A DNA stretch of 64,000 nucleotides from Mesodorylaimus sp. YZB2_4 (lineage: Eukaryota; Nematoda; Enoplea; Dorylaimida; Dorylaimidae): NCBI GenBank assembly GCA_030248295.1, contig JASANH010000754.1, positions 1 to 64,000 of the forward strand, read 5' to 3'. Each line of letters begins with the position of its first letter. Positions within the stretch are counted from its first letter, which is position 1. Of this stretch, positions 36,595-47,535 are shown in pieces. The notes beneath the pieces were generated by a model. That model worked only from the letters and a program-made list of their open reading frames with translations. It ran no database searches and had not been told where the DNA came from. The translations under genes and the position numbers were made by a program.

Positions 36595-39500
36595 CTAATT
36601 ACTCTTGTTTTTCCTTTTTGCGTCAATAGCACTCTCGACGGCTCTCAGCTGACGCAAAAGCTCTTCCCTTCTGCTCATAACCCTATTCTCGCCTCCACTC
36701 CCACTTCCGCTATCCGTCTTTACCTTCTTCGAAGGCGGACCATCCTCGTGCGATGTCGTAGGTGAGTCGACGGGAGACAAGGGCATTCGCTCGGAACTGA
36801 TATCCTCGACTGACTCTGATGCAGGTTCAGCCGAAGGATCACCTTCGTCCAACAACTTTTCGTAAATATTGGTTCGAACTTTAGACTAAAAATGGAAAAG
36901 CTATTCCTACTTCAAATTCCACATATCCGCAGTATCTCTTACCTTATTCGCAATCGTCATCTTGATAGGCTGTCTGGGCGGCTCTGCACGTTGCTGCACC
37001 ATCGGCCCATGCTTCGATTTAGACTTGTCGGAGGCCTTCCCGCTGACGCGAACAGGGGCATTTGCCAAGAAAGGCGCAGGGGGCGGTGGCGATAACGGCC
37101 TAGTTTCTACCTTGCGCCCTTCTGATCCCGGCGATCGATCCATGCTTGGCGACATACCTTGCCGACGATGGCTGCTATTCCTGGAACCAGCGGATGAACG
37201 CCGACCACTGCCACTTCCTGGCCGTCTATAGGCCTTTGGACTGCCGTCGTCGTAAGGAGACGCGCTTCGTTCACGAAGAGATCCCAAAGCCTTAGCAGCA
37301 GCGCGGCTCGCAACATCGCTCACTTCCTGAAAAGAAGTATGTAAAAACAAACCCTGCAACAAACAAGCCACCAAAACAATACATTTCTCCCTGCGTGCGT
37401 AGGGCTGCGTTCTTTCGACGATCTCTTGTAACGATCATACCGACCGCCGAGGCCACTGTCAACTGGAGATCCACTGGATGGACGGTGTTCTCGACGACGC
37501 AAACTTCCTCCGCTGAAACGCAAGTCCGATTAGAGGCATGCCCTTTCCACTACTGGTAATACGTGCTGTTCGAATCGCACCTGGATCTCGACGATGCTAC
37601 GGATCTTTTCCTAACGCCCGTTTCCCTACGGATGGCACCACCATGCGAGTCTGGGCCACGCCTATTCGGACTTCTTCCGCTTTCGACCGACGACCTTGAA
37701 CTAACTGAGGATCTGCTGACCGACGACGAAGCCCGTCGGCGTTTCTCCAGCTCGTTGCCCGGACCTGGCGAATTGCTAGTACTTCGGTCTCGCGATGGAG
37801 TTCGTTTGCTTTGAATCGAATGCCGATGCTCCGATCCGCCAGTTGTCGCGCGTCGACTGCCAGGACTCGTTGAACGGCGCCATGGATCGCGCCAAGGACC
37901 ACGGTGATCTTGCCTGAAAGAGAAGATACCTTGAGATCACATTATCGAAAATACACGACATAATGCGTACCTTGAATAGGACGGCCGCTCATACGGCAAT
38001 GGTCGACCGTCGACGTCTTGCTGCTGAGTCTGCTTCTCACGATTCTTGTAATAATGATGATTATAGTCGTTCCGCCCTCCTTTGGCTTGGACTGCTTCTT
38101 TGTCTCGCTCCCTGTTGTAACCGCCGCCAGGTCTGCGTTCTTGTTCACCAGGCAAACCACGACCACGATGGTGTTGTTGCTGCTGTAGGGTTCGGTAATA
38201 ATGATAGTTTGGAGGTCGATATTGCTGCTGTTGTTGGGTCATCCGCCCGTTGCCAGGGGCGGTTCTGTCAGTCAAACGTGGTTGCGGTTGCTGTTGATGC
38301 GCTGGACGACGATTATCGGTATCGTGACTCGCACGTTGATCAGCGTCTAAGCGAAAAGATAGGGCAGTCTACAGCACTGCAGAGGGACATTAACATATAC
38401 GAACCATAGCTTCGACGACTCGCGCTGACACGCTCGCTTTCTTGACCTCGTCGGTGATCAGGCGGGTCTCGGTCACGATAATAAGCCGGCGGCGAGTCTC
38501 GGTATTCCCAACCCTGGGATTCTGGCTCCAATCGACGTTTCTGGGCTCCACGATCATCTCGATCGCCATATTCAGCAGAACGCTGATAATAAGGAGGAGG
38601 GCTCACATCTTGTGATGAGCGATGCGGTCCGACACCTGACGCTGGATGATCATCCCGAGCATAGTGCTGCCTAAAACAATAACAATTATTCCCGAGGAAA
38701 CTTATAAAAATTCTGATGGACAACCATCTGCTCCTATTTTTTAAAAATACCGGGCCGTAAATATAGCTTTATCCACTCACCTCTCCCTTTGCACCGTCGT
38801 AGCGCCCATACTGTTCTCACGCCTGTCCACGTAGTACCGTTCTTGCGGCTCTGGCCGACGCGACATTACTGCAGTCGGTTGTGATCGTGCGTACGGATCC
38901 TCCATCGAGTCTCGGCTTCCACGCATAAGCGACAAAGGCTGGACTGCAGGCGGTCTTCTTTCATAGGAAGTCTTATTTCCATTATCGAACTCGTCAAAAG
39001 CCGGCTCTCTGCCGTACTGACGTGACGAGCCAGATTCTGGATTAGGAGGTCTTCCAATCGCTGTCTCGTCTGCAAAGCGATCTCCGCCTCGCCTGAAGTC
39101 CATCAACGGGCGGGGTCCAGACCGAAGACTGGGCGACGGTTCCTCAACAGCCACTGGAGGTGGTGCGCCTTCCACGCCAACACCCAACGACATGGTTAAT
39201 CGCTTCCTTTCGAAGTCGGGATCGATTTCCCTTTTTTCTGTGGCACGCTTAATCCGTTCACGAGCTTGTTTAAGTCCGCGCTCCCAAGCGGACTCCGACG
39301 GCGGGCTGGATGCACGAGCAGAGGTCGATGATGACTTCAATGGGGCTGGTGGTGGCAGATCCGCTTTTAATGCCATCAATGGGATGGGTGCCGATAAAGT
39401 GGCGTGAGCTGGTGGGTCAGCAGAAGATCGACGAGATGTATCTTCCACTGATGCAGGTCGATCGCCGCCACTCGGGTGCAAGAATTTGCAAAACGACCCC

Positions 39501-40188
39501 CAAGTACATTGACCGCGAAGGTAAAACTTGCAGACGCCCGCATCTTCTGGACGATTGTCGTTCGAGTTCTTCTCGCAGGGCGCTCTCGCCGATGACGCAT
39601 CTACGACCTGCACTCTTCGCTGATTTTGACTTTTCGATTCCCCTGGGGGCCGATCATCGGTTCGAGTTTCTTGCGACTTGGTTCGCAGAGTAAGATTAGC
39701 CCGACCACGATTTTCCCCCAGACCACAATCGCTTTCGCCATTTTCAGATCCATTATCGGATTCATCTTTGACTTCACCTTCCTCCAGCTCGTCGACTTCT
39801 CCTTCCTCCGGCTCGCTGAACTCGTAGTTGCCTCGCTTCACAGAGGGCGACCTATTTTCGGGGCCAGAAACCACCCCTTCATCATCGAGCGATTCTCTTG
39901 TGTCGGAGTCATGCAAGTGTTTCATCGCCTGCGATGGTCCAACGGTGCGGTGATGCTCGTTATCCGATTCGCCTGCCTCGCCTTCCTCCTAAAAGTACGA
40001 ACTTTCGAATTTGCGAACGAAACCGAGAAATCGGTCAGTCACACCTCATCCTCGGACAATGCATTTTTAATACTATTAGCTGACGATTCGGATGGTTCGT
40101 AATCAAGTTCTCCAGCATCGTCCAAATTTGTGTCCGAAATTGGCGGAATCGGCTGTTGTTGGTCTTCCGTGTCATCCAGGTCCGCCAT
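36595..40188 (-). CDS. ZC3H18: ZC3H18 homologue, CCCH zinc-finger nuclear RNA-processing protein
   Basis: Eight minus-strand exons: 40188-40045, 39988-38781, 38670-38405, 38346-37971, 37913-37581, 37512-37383, 37326-36943, 36885-36595; 1044 codons, phases consistent. ZC3H18 links the cap-binding complex to the nuclear exosome (NEXT) and affects RNA decay and export. The N-terminal 200 residues are acidic (EEGEVDELEEGEVKDE). One CCCH finger reads CKFYLRGQCTWGSFCKFLH (C-x7-C-x5-C-x3-H, about 201-219). About 60 residues later comes the diagnostic ESAWERGLKQARERIKRATE and DPDFERKRLTM. The rest is Arg/Ser/Gln/Tyr-rich low complexity. The C-terminus SRREELLRQLRAVESAI is the short helix typical of this protein. 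The exon 6 donor (AAT|GTATTG) is weak and is the least certain junction. Confidence 0.88.
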
Positions 40189-40929
40189 GATGGAATCGTT
40201 CGAAAACTGATATCCAAACTATTGACACTGTCTAAATCGCATGAATCAAAGATTAGGACGATTCTTTCGCAAAGTGAAGCTTACTGCTGCCCAGTTATCC
40301 TAAATGCGCAAAATTTAGATTTACAGATTTTTTAAAGGTGAGATTTCATGAAAGAACCAAAACCATAAATGCATAAAAACGATTGCTCTTTCCATACCCA
40401 TTAGAAGAGGCCTCAGGCTGGTGTTAAACAATTTCAGGCGCATGAGGCAACAGTGTGCGTCAAAACAGGAATTATTGGAAAATAACAAATATGGAATTGG
40501 CTGATATCAAGTTCCTTCGCCTAAGCAGGAAGCAGCGAGAATACGACAAGGGGTCGCTAATTTGATTTCGATCACACCAAGAAGGTTCAATTTGGCGACA
40601 TGCGAAAACGACCAAATTAAAACTTTCAATCAAGTACAATGAGCGAGATGAACGAAAATGACGAGGAGTGATTAGGGCACATTACAACACCCACCCTGGT
40701 CAACATCCCAAAACGAGAAGGCAAAGCGGACAACCCGCAAATGACATGAGAACTCAAACACAAAAAGGCAACTTTTGGAAGGAACGCGCAATGGAAGGGA
40801 CGGAAGCTAAAAACGCGCAGAAACTGTCAAACATAAATTTTTTGATCAAGAACACGTCAATCTTTAAAAGCAGAACGAGATCAAAGCATTGCATCGCCGT
40901 ACTATCGGGAATCGATTTTTTCACAGTAA
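40189..40929. other. Intergenic, no gene seen
   Basis: Between the ZC3H18 start and the transposon's target duplication. It should carry the ZC3H18 promoter. ORFs here are short and without similarity. Confidence 0.4.
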
Positions 40930-40937
40930 GCGGCGCC

Positions 40938-41170
40938 CATGGCTATACTTAAGGAATTCTCAGGCTCTCCTAACCACGCTCAAACCGGTTCTCCAACACG
41001 GAAAGAACTGGCCTATAGGCTCGCGTGCATGAAACTGGAGGGTTCAAATTTGAAATTTTAATGCTATCGCGGAAATAATAGTTTCGTTGAATTCCTCGCA
41101 TCAGACTGGACCATCTAACAAACTCCTTTTTTTCAAATTTTTTGTATTAAAAAAATTTGAATTTGGCGGC
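40938..41170 (+). repeat. Left terminal inverted repeat
   Basis: Reads inward from CATGGCTATACTTAAGG to ATTTGGCGGC. The reverse complement is found without visible difference at 43192-43424. Confidence 0.95.
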
Positions 41171-41314
41171 TTTACTGTCGTTCTCAGGTTCATCAAACTT
41201 TTATATCCGTGCACACTCGAAAAATGTAGGTATATATCTATCTAAATCTTGGTCCGTTCCTGTCAGCTCTCATCACCGAAATTTATTCGGGAACGGGCTA
41301 TTTATTTTTAAGAA

Positions 41315-41813
41315 ATGCCGTCGAATTTTTTTAAAAAAATTGCGTCAGCTCATCCTGATTTGTTAGAAAGGACCATTTACATATCGCCGAAGTGGTATTT
41401 AGCCGAAATAATGTGCATTCTTAATCAAGACGGAACATTATCACCCAACAACGACCACAGTCAGAAATTTCAAAATCCGGCGGATTTATTTCGTTCAATA
41501 ATTGAGTTGGATTGCGAAAATGCAGCATGCTCTATGAAAGATCTGTTTATGTGCAGTGGTCGGCGGCAGTCATTATGGTCATTGTTTTACCGGGGGAAAG
41601 CGAAAAGCGTCGGCCATGATGAACTGGTAAAGACGGCCAGGATTAGACTATCGCCCAGTTTACCCCTAAGCTGGTGACCCAAGATTTTCTTGAGAAAGAC
41701 TTTGGAACATTGAGACAGCGATGCGGAGGCACAATGAATCCTACTATTCAGTCAGCCGCCTACGTTTTTCGTGCGATGAATATGAATAGGCTGTTGAAGT
41801 TTAAACTGAATAC
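41315..41813 (+). pseudogene. P/THAP9-like transposase fragment
   Basis: An ATG at 41315 opens 120 codons; joining GATGAACTG (before a GTAAAG donor at about 41627) to TTTACC (after CCCAG at 41660) leads into a second frame. That frame reads KLVTQDFLEKDFGTLRQRCG, then NP-T and further hydrophobic-basic residues. The T-Q-D-x-L-E-x-x-F-G-x-x-R-x-x-x-G pattern is the conserved C-terminal block of P-element and THAP9 transposases. The THAP DNA-binding domain, GTP-binding region and most of the RNase H core are missing between the TIRs, so the element cannot encode a full transposase. Confidence 0.55.
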
Positions 41814-42072
41814 AGGTACTGTGTCTTGGTCTCATTGCTTGCCATCACTTATTTTCTATTTATGTTGAATTATTTGTTACGGTCCACTAATAATGAAGCA
41901 ACGTTGTTGGTCCGGGAGATGGACGTTGGAAGCTAGTGAGTCAGACCTGGCTGCTCTCTTTTCAAAGCCATAGCAATGTTATAGATTCAACTTTGTTTAA
42001 CGGTTCAGTATCCAACATATAACATGGAAAATGACTTTTCAGCAAAAACACCTCACGTCGAAACCCTATTTG

Positions 42073-42999
42073 CTACTGCTTCTTCAATGATGCCAGAACC
42101 TTCCCCTTATCGCGCAAAGCAGGCACAATTTCAGGCTTTCCTTTCCTTCTGTTGTAAAGTATCAGGAGATATCGACCAATTGACAACGCTGCTCCTTTTA
42201 CTATCGCCTCGATCATCAACGACAAAATATGAGGGTCTGGCGGCTGACTGGTCATCTTCTTCACCACTTTATCGATTGCGGTACTCAAAGAACGATCTTC
42301 AGTAAGTTTAGTCAACACGACTCGAATTGACCAGCGTCCGTACTGTTCAGGTTTGAACAACTGCATAGCTCGTTTGTCGATTAGGCGAATCACCGCAATG
42401 GATCCATTTCGTACTTTGTACCGATACTTCGAGGTATTTCCTTGTCGGATATTTGTTGCGAGTTGATTGAGCAGCTCCAAAACTTGTTCAACCCTTTTGT
42501 CGCGCTTCTGACGCAACCACTTTTTCGTCCGAATCATTGCATACGAAACTTGAGTAACGTACCGATTGCCCAAACATTTTGGAAGGGTAGGCAAAGCTGG
42601 GGGCAAACTGGACGCATTCTCGATGGACGAGTCGGGCGTCGCCACATATGCGTCGAGAGACAAGCCACGGACGCTGCAATACTGACGCAAAATCCGTTCA
42701 GCAGCATCCATATTGGCACTGAGCATATTTTGTTCTGGAACGAGTCTTCGCAAAATCGCCCACAACTCATCCCAACGATGCAATAACTCTGGTTCGCGAG
42801 CAGGCACAAAGAAACGAATTCGATTTTTGTCCAGCGCATCGAACAATTGGTGAAATCGTCGAATCATTGTATTCAAAGTGGAATTATCTTCAGATTCTTC
42901 CGTCAGCGCAAGTACTACTGATGATAAGAGATTCGTGTAAGTCGCCGCCAATGATTGTCTATCGATAATTTCCATTATCTCCTTCTTGAATCGATCCAT
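42073..42999 (-). CDS. Intact 308-residue ORF carried inside the transposon
   Basis: Single-exon ORF, ATG at 42999 and stop at 42073, running opposite to the transposase remnant. I recognise no family. The protein is basic and mostly helical in appearance, with a Lys/Arg-rich C-terminus (RRKGKPEIVPALRDKGK). It has few cysteines and no signal peptide; one mildly hydrophobic stretch (SLMIEAIVKGAALSIGRYL) lies near the end. The frame is free of stops over 924 bases, which is unlikely for decayed DNA, and it sits between perfect TIRs. It may be a captured host gene, an accessory transposon protein, or a highly diverged transposase part. Confidence 0.6.
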   Translation of the reverse strand: MDRFKKEIMEIIDRQSLAATYTNLLSSVVLALTEESEDNSTLNTMIRRFHQLFDALDKNRIRFFVPAREPELLHRWDELWAILRRLVPEQNMLSANMDAAERILRQYCSVRGLSLDAYVATPDSSIENASSLPPALPTLPKCLGNRYVTQVSYAMIRTKKWLRQKRDKRVEQVLELLNQLATNIRQGNTSKYRYKVRNGSIAVIRLIDKRAMQLFKPEQYGRWSIRVVLTKLTEDRSLSTAIDKVVKKMTSQPPDPHILSLMIEAIVKGAALSIGRYLLILYNRRKGKPEIVPALRDKGKVLASLKKQ

Positions 43000-43191
43000 T
43001 ACCGGCCGTAGACAGTGAGAAAATACAATAATACGAAACTAAAACTACATAACAACTAAACTAATTAAACAGAAGAATCAACCAACTGAGCCTAGTTTTT
43101 CATTTCTTTCCACATCGCCAGAGCGGAGGTACGATGACATATGTTCGCGCTTTTAGCACTTTATAGCAAGCGCACAGACTAGAACCTGCAT

Positions 43192-43424
43192 GCCGCCAAA
43201 TTCAAATTTTTTTAATACAAAAAATTTGAAAAAAAGGAGTTTGTTAGATGGTCCAGTCTGATGCGAGGAATTCAACGAAACTATTATTTCCGCGATAGCA
43301 TTAAAATTTCAAATTTGAACCCTCCAGTTTCATGCACGCGAGCCTATAGGCCAGTTCTTTCCGTGTTGGAGAACCGGTTTGAGCGTGGTTAGGAGAGCCT
43401 GAGAATTCCTTAAGTATAGCCATG
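43192..43424 (-). repeat. Right terminal inverted repeat
   Basis: Reverse complement of 40938-41170, followed directly by the second GCGGCGCC target duplication. An ORF from outside the element runs into it by chance. Confidence 0.95.
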
Positions 43425-43432
43425 GCGGCGCC

Positions 43433-43662
43433 GAAGCACACTTGCACAGACATCTTTCGAAATGGATTTATATATTCTGTCATAAGCAGTCCTTGGTGCG
43501 TGCTGTCTGCTAGAAATGAGGGCAGGCAAATTTGTACTTCCGGACACGGCTGGCCGGATCTTCTTCGTTGATCCTCGACGACGAGTTGGAGAATAATATT
43601 CTCGAAAAGGTAGTCCAAAGTTAGCTTTTTACCCCCTCTAAGCCGCAACTTGATTCTCTAAA
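43433..43662 (-). CDS. Possible host exon cut by the transposon
   Basis: On the minus strand a frame opens after a TTTTAG acceptor at about 43663 and runs through 43433 into the transposon's right TIR. The part outside the element (KLTLDYLFENIILQLVVED, then QPCPEVQICLP and NPFRKMSVQVCFGA) looks protein-like but matches nothing I know. No upstream exon is identified. With the element and one duplication removed, the frame would instead read AYCEKIDSR and stop. It overlaps the PEX13 promoter zone. Confidence 0.3.
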
Positions 43663-43721
43663 AGTTTGTATAACTTGAATTCTCGATCTTGCTGAGTAAG
43701 AGTGCCGAAGGGCAGTTTCTG

Positions 43722-45399
43722 ATGGCGCCGCCAAAACCATGGGAAAAGTCGACTGTTCCGCAAAGAAACGCTATACAAGGATCATTGGCGAGTGGAGATG
43801 GTGTCCGAGAGTGAGTGACGAATCTTTAATAATTTGGTTTTTTGGATTCGCGTATTTCTCTGCTCTCTTTTTTTGACGATTCGGGACATGGTTTGAGTCG
43901 GAACTCCGCGGCTGCGCTAGAACTGATTGACCAGGGGTGGGTTTATGATGTAAGCTTGCCTGCAGGGTGTTTATTTTTTAGAGATGACAGGCGTCAGTAA
44001 CAGCTGGTTGGAAATCAGGCAGGACCGACTGATGTTATCTTGCCCTGACCGCTGTCCTGGTAAACCTGTGTATCCTATGCTTTATTTTTCTTTGTTTTAG
44101 GAATTCGCTTATCGGCGGAACTGATTTCGCCAACGGCAATAACCTTGCTGGTGGTACATCGTCGAATTATCCCCCGCCACTTCCGCCGAGACCCGCAAAC
44201 GCTGGAACTTTCGGTGGAGGTGGTTTCGATTACGGATACGGGACTGGATACGGAGCTACAAACCCCTACTATTACGGTGGCGCATCATCTTATTACGGCG
44301 GATTAGGGGGCTACGGTGGTTATAACCGGCTGCCTTATTCTTCGACATACTACGGCCCAGCTGGTAATGGCGATTTTGTGCGTTTGGCCGAAGAACAAAG
44401 TCGAACGGCCTTTCAATCGGTCGAATCGATCGTGCAAGCATTTTCGAGTGTCTCTATGATGTTGGAGTCGACACTGAATGCCATATACAGCTCATTTCGA
44501 GCCGTACTCGGAGTGGCTGATCAATTTTCGCGATTGAAATTTCAACTATCACAAATCATCACATCGTTGGCTGTCATTCGGTTTATCAGATATTTATGGC
44601 GTCGTTTCTTGATTTTACTTCGACTACGTCCAGCCACTGCGAGTTCGGATGAACTGTGGAGACAAATAATGAACACTGGATCCAACGCACCGACGGCAGC
44701 GCAAATCCTGGCGGCTCATGGTGCTGGTGGCAAATCGAGCAGCAGTTGGCCAACGTTGATATTCTTTTCGTTTGTGGTGGGTGGACCATTTTTAATTTGG
44801 AAACTCGTTTCGAAATTGGTTTCCTCGATCGAAGGTAAGCGTGCTGCGCACTCCGTGACGATATCGGTGACCGTTTTTCAGTCCTGAGTGGGGCCTGTTC
44901 AAGAAAGCCTCCTTTTCAGACCAGAAACGATGGGCCACTGGCGAGAAAAGTCATTTCATCGCTGTCGCCTTGTACGATTTCGAAGCCGGTTCCAGCGGAG
45001 AATTATCAGTCCGTGCTGGCCAGAGATTGCGATTGGCTCCGAAAGGTGAGACTGTATCGAAGCGAGTGTGGGTTCGAGAATGAGTCCCCCTCCCCATAAT
45101 TCGGGTTGGAGCACAACGGCTTAGGGGCCTTTATGCTCGCAGCGGTCTTTAAAAACGAACTTTGTTTTTCAGAGTTGCAGCCATCAGTTCGAGGATGGAT
45201 TCTAGGCAGCACGGATGGAACAGTGGTGGGGCTCGTTCCAGCCAATTATATCAAGATCCTTGGCAAACAAAATGTCGGTGAAACAGCTGTGTCCTCGTTG
45301 TCGTCCAGCGAAGCTCCTGCAACGAGTTCACGAGCCAACACCGATTTTACCAGCAGTGCCGATTTGGAGAAACTGTTTGACGAGAATAAATCAATGTAA
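43722..45399 (+). CDS. PEX13: Peroxin-13, peroxisomal import docking protein
   Basis: Four exons: 43722-43810, 44101-44834, 44920-45045, 45173-45399; 392 codons, phases 2,1,1. PEX13 sits in the peroxisomal membrane with PEX14 and docks the import receptor PEX5. The N-terminus MAPPKPWEKS matches the family start. It is followed by a Gly/Tyr-rich region, then FQSVESIVQAFSSVSMMLES and SSFRAVLGVADQFSRLK, the most conserved block. A hydrophobic segment (WPTLIFFSFVVGGPFLIWKL, about 247-266) follows. The SH3 domain (about 285-345) contains ALYDFEA, GWILGSTDG and LVPANYIKILG. The C-terminus is a short acidic tail. Length is close to vertebrate PEX13. Confidence 0.96.
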
Positions 45400-45572
45400 T
45401 GCAAGGTCAGGCCGGGTGTGTTTATTGTACATTGGATGCTTAGTGAGAACAGTGATTTATTTTAGAAACTAATTTCCGATATTGAATGGTAAATATAAAT
45501 TTGGGCATAAAAACTAAATATAAAAGCTTATAGACGCATACAGTAGCTGCACCAAAAATATGTGCATTTTTA

Positions 45573-46093
45573 TCAGCAATCTAAAAAGTTGGCGGCCATG
45601 AGCACTTCCAAGGCGAGTTCGGGTTCAATCGGAAATGTGGGAATTTCGGTGGTGCAATTGGTATAACGAGCTTTGTAGACCAAATATTGGCAAACCTTGT
45701 TCAAAACGTGAGATCTAAGGAAAAGCAGTTTAGAGTGAAAATTGATCCGAAAAATTACACTCACGGAATTTCGCGAAAATTGACAATATTTGATTCGGTT
45801 TCTTGCAAAAAAGCTGAAACGATCGGTTTTAAAAGAAGTGATACTAAAGGAAGAGGTTAGTGCGTACCTGGTCCGTCGAGCATGTATTTGATAGTCGGAG
45901 CCAAAATGGCGTGTTCGCGTTTGATAACGAATTCGTGACCATCGGAAGAAATCAATTTGACGTACATGGACTCGATTCCGTGCAGTCCTCCGATCGCGAG
46001 AACATTTGCAGTCTTTTCGACAGAAACTACTTTTGGCTCGACCGGTTGGATCCCGGACACCGAGGGGGTCGGGCTTACTTCCATCGTTTCCAT
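45573..46093 (-). CDS. ELOC: Elongin C
   Basis: Three minus-strand exons: 46093-45868, 45813-45765, 45714-45573; 139 codons (138 residues), phases 1 and 2. Elongin C is the adaptor linking elongin B and cullin-2/5 to BC-box receptors such as VHL and SOCS proteins, and also part of the elongin transcription complex. Residues 45-138 follow the BTB/Skp1 fold sequence closely: [40 protein letters not shown], and the exact-looking family end [14 protein letters not shown]. The first 40 or so residues are an extension rich in Val/Pro/Glu that is less conserved. It is tail to tail with PEX13, with 173 bases between stops. Confidence 0.96.
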
Positions 46094-46740
46094 CCGTGAT
46101 CCCTAACAGGGCAGAGACGAGACACAACACGACGCGTGCTCACGAGAGAACGAAGCCCAGTGAGTCAACGCGTGCAGGCGTCTGATGAGAGACTCGGCAG
46201 TGTAATGTGAGCCCGCCAAGGTTCTGCGCCTGTCAGGCTTGGCTACAGCAGTCATAAGGGTAGATGTGGTTGTCGGGACGGCGTGACCCTGCGCCTCGAT
46301 GCGTTGCCATAAACACTGGCTCAGCCAAACGATATTGTCGTCCGGGCACAGAACTGACATGTCACCACTGGATCGAATCGTGATCCGATTCTTGCCATGT
46401 GATTGAAGAACACGCACTGCAGTGTGCTCTCACAGTCATGCGTCATTAGGACTGTGGTAGTCGGTCAGGAAAGGAGTACTTTGCATTCTTATCATCATCG
46501 TCATTTTACTCCGTACCAAAGCAAATACATGCACTTGACGGGAGGGAGACTACTGTGCCTCATGAACTGACAAAGGTCAGTTTCCCGCAGCACAAACTCA
46601 CGTAGGTTTAGCGCGCTATCTCGGTAATGCAACACGGCCCCGCCTCCTCGCGCCGTTGCCGCCAGAAGCAGACAGCATTTTGATGAGGTTTTACGTTCAA
46701 ATCAAGCGCGAACTCGCTCTATTCAAACAGTGCTGTAGAG

Positions 46741-46835
46741 CAGAGGAGGGAAAAGGGGGAAAAAAAAAGGGGGGGGAAAAAAAGTGGGGGTTTAAAGGTA
46801 AAGGGGGGTATTTAAATTTATTTTAAAAAATAAAC
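46741..46835 (+). repeat. Low-complexity purine block
   Basis: Nearly pure A/G runs followed by T/A-rich sequence. As with 30617-30724, this may be a real simple repeat or poorly resolved assembly. Confidence 0.6.
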
Positions 46836-47249
46836 TGCGGTTGGTTGCTGCAGTCATCTTTCTTAGGAAGGCAAAAAGTCCCCTCCCTGTCTGACCCTTT
46901 GAAACGTGTGAGCCAAAGGCCTGCTAGCCAGCTCCGACTAAACAGGACCAATCAGCATCTCATTTGCGTGCCGGATCATTTTACGCCTGCTAGTGCAAAT
47001 TTGACAGGGAGGGTTCATGTTCATGCTCACCACATTGCGGTTGGGGCTTGCGAATGTAGCGTTTATTCACACGCACCAACAGCGATGAGTCCCAAAAACG
47101 AGACTGCACAAGCCTGGGACTGACCACTGGCCCACTAGGCTCGGCCACCGTCCAGCCCCGCCCTGCCTTAGCCCGGCTAAGACAGGACAAGGGGGTGGGC
47201 GACGGTGAGACCCCTGGTGAACAGACGACTGCCCGACAACATCAGCAAG

Positions 47250-47341
47250 CACAGGTATGCGCACTCGAGGCTGAAGGGACAAACTACACGAAACGAGCCC
47301 AACACTCACTGAACAGCTCGCGCGGCACGAGGAGAGGCAGG
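47250..47341 (+). repeat. Dispersed repeat, copy 2
   Basis: Begins CACAGGTATGCGCACTC and is similar along about 90 bases to 1354-1450. Confidence 0.4.
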
Positions 47342-47449
47342 TCAAAAGTACTTGTAGGGAGTTCCATAATTTCGTAGTCTGAGGACCTTGCACATAAGCA
47401 GCCACAGATAGCCCCACACTCCAAATTCTGACAATGCCATCATGGTTCC

Positions 47450-47535
47450 ACAGTGGATCCATGTGTCCTCTGCCCCGACGCCTCGTGGATCCATGCAGGC
47501 AATTCGCATGGGAATACATGGATCCACAGGGGGAA
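47450..47535. repeat. Inverted repeat with GGATCCATG motifs
   Basis: GTGGATCCATGT and its reverse complement ACATGGATCCAC face each other about 65 bases apart, with a third GTGGATCCATG between them. Stem-forming potential only; no element class assigned. Confidence 0.5.

Larger units (their letters stand above)
40930..43432. mobile_element. DNA transposon with 233-bp perfect TIRs and 8-bp TSD, P-superfamily-like
   Basis: The element body is 40938-43424 (2487 bases). Its ends are exact inverted repeats of 233 bases starting CATGGCTATACTTAAGG. It is flanked by the 8-base direct repeat GCGGCGCC at 40930-40937 and 43425-43432. An 8-bp GC-rich duplication and a terminus beginning CATG are properties of the P-element superfamily; hAT elements also make 8-bp duplications. 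Inside, the plus strand has a stretch resembling the C-terminal part of P/THAP9-type transposases, and the minus strand has an intact 308-residue ORF. I read the two TIRs as identical throughout, so the insertion looks recent. Long TIRs differ from the 31-bp TIRs of Drosophila P, so the superfamily call is an inference. Confidence 0.85.

Noticed and set aside
43301-43648. A single 115-residue gene on the minus strand ending in the right TIR
   Set aside because: Its last 41 residues are encoded by transposon TIR, which is also open at the left end; the ORF is a host/transposon chimera, not a native gene.
43616-43650. LRLRGG resembling the ubiquitin C-terminus
   Set aside because: Only six residues match, with no ubiquitin fold sequence before it; coincidence.
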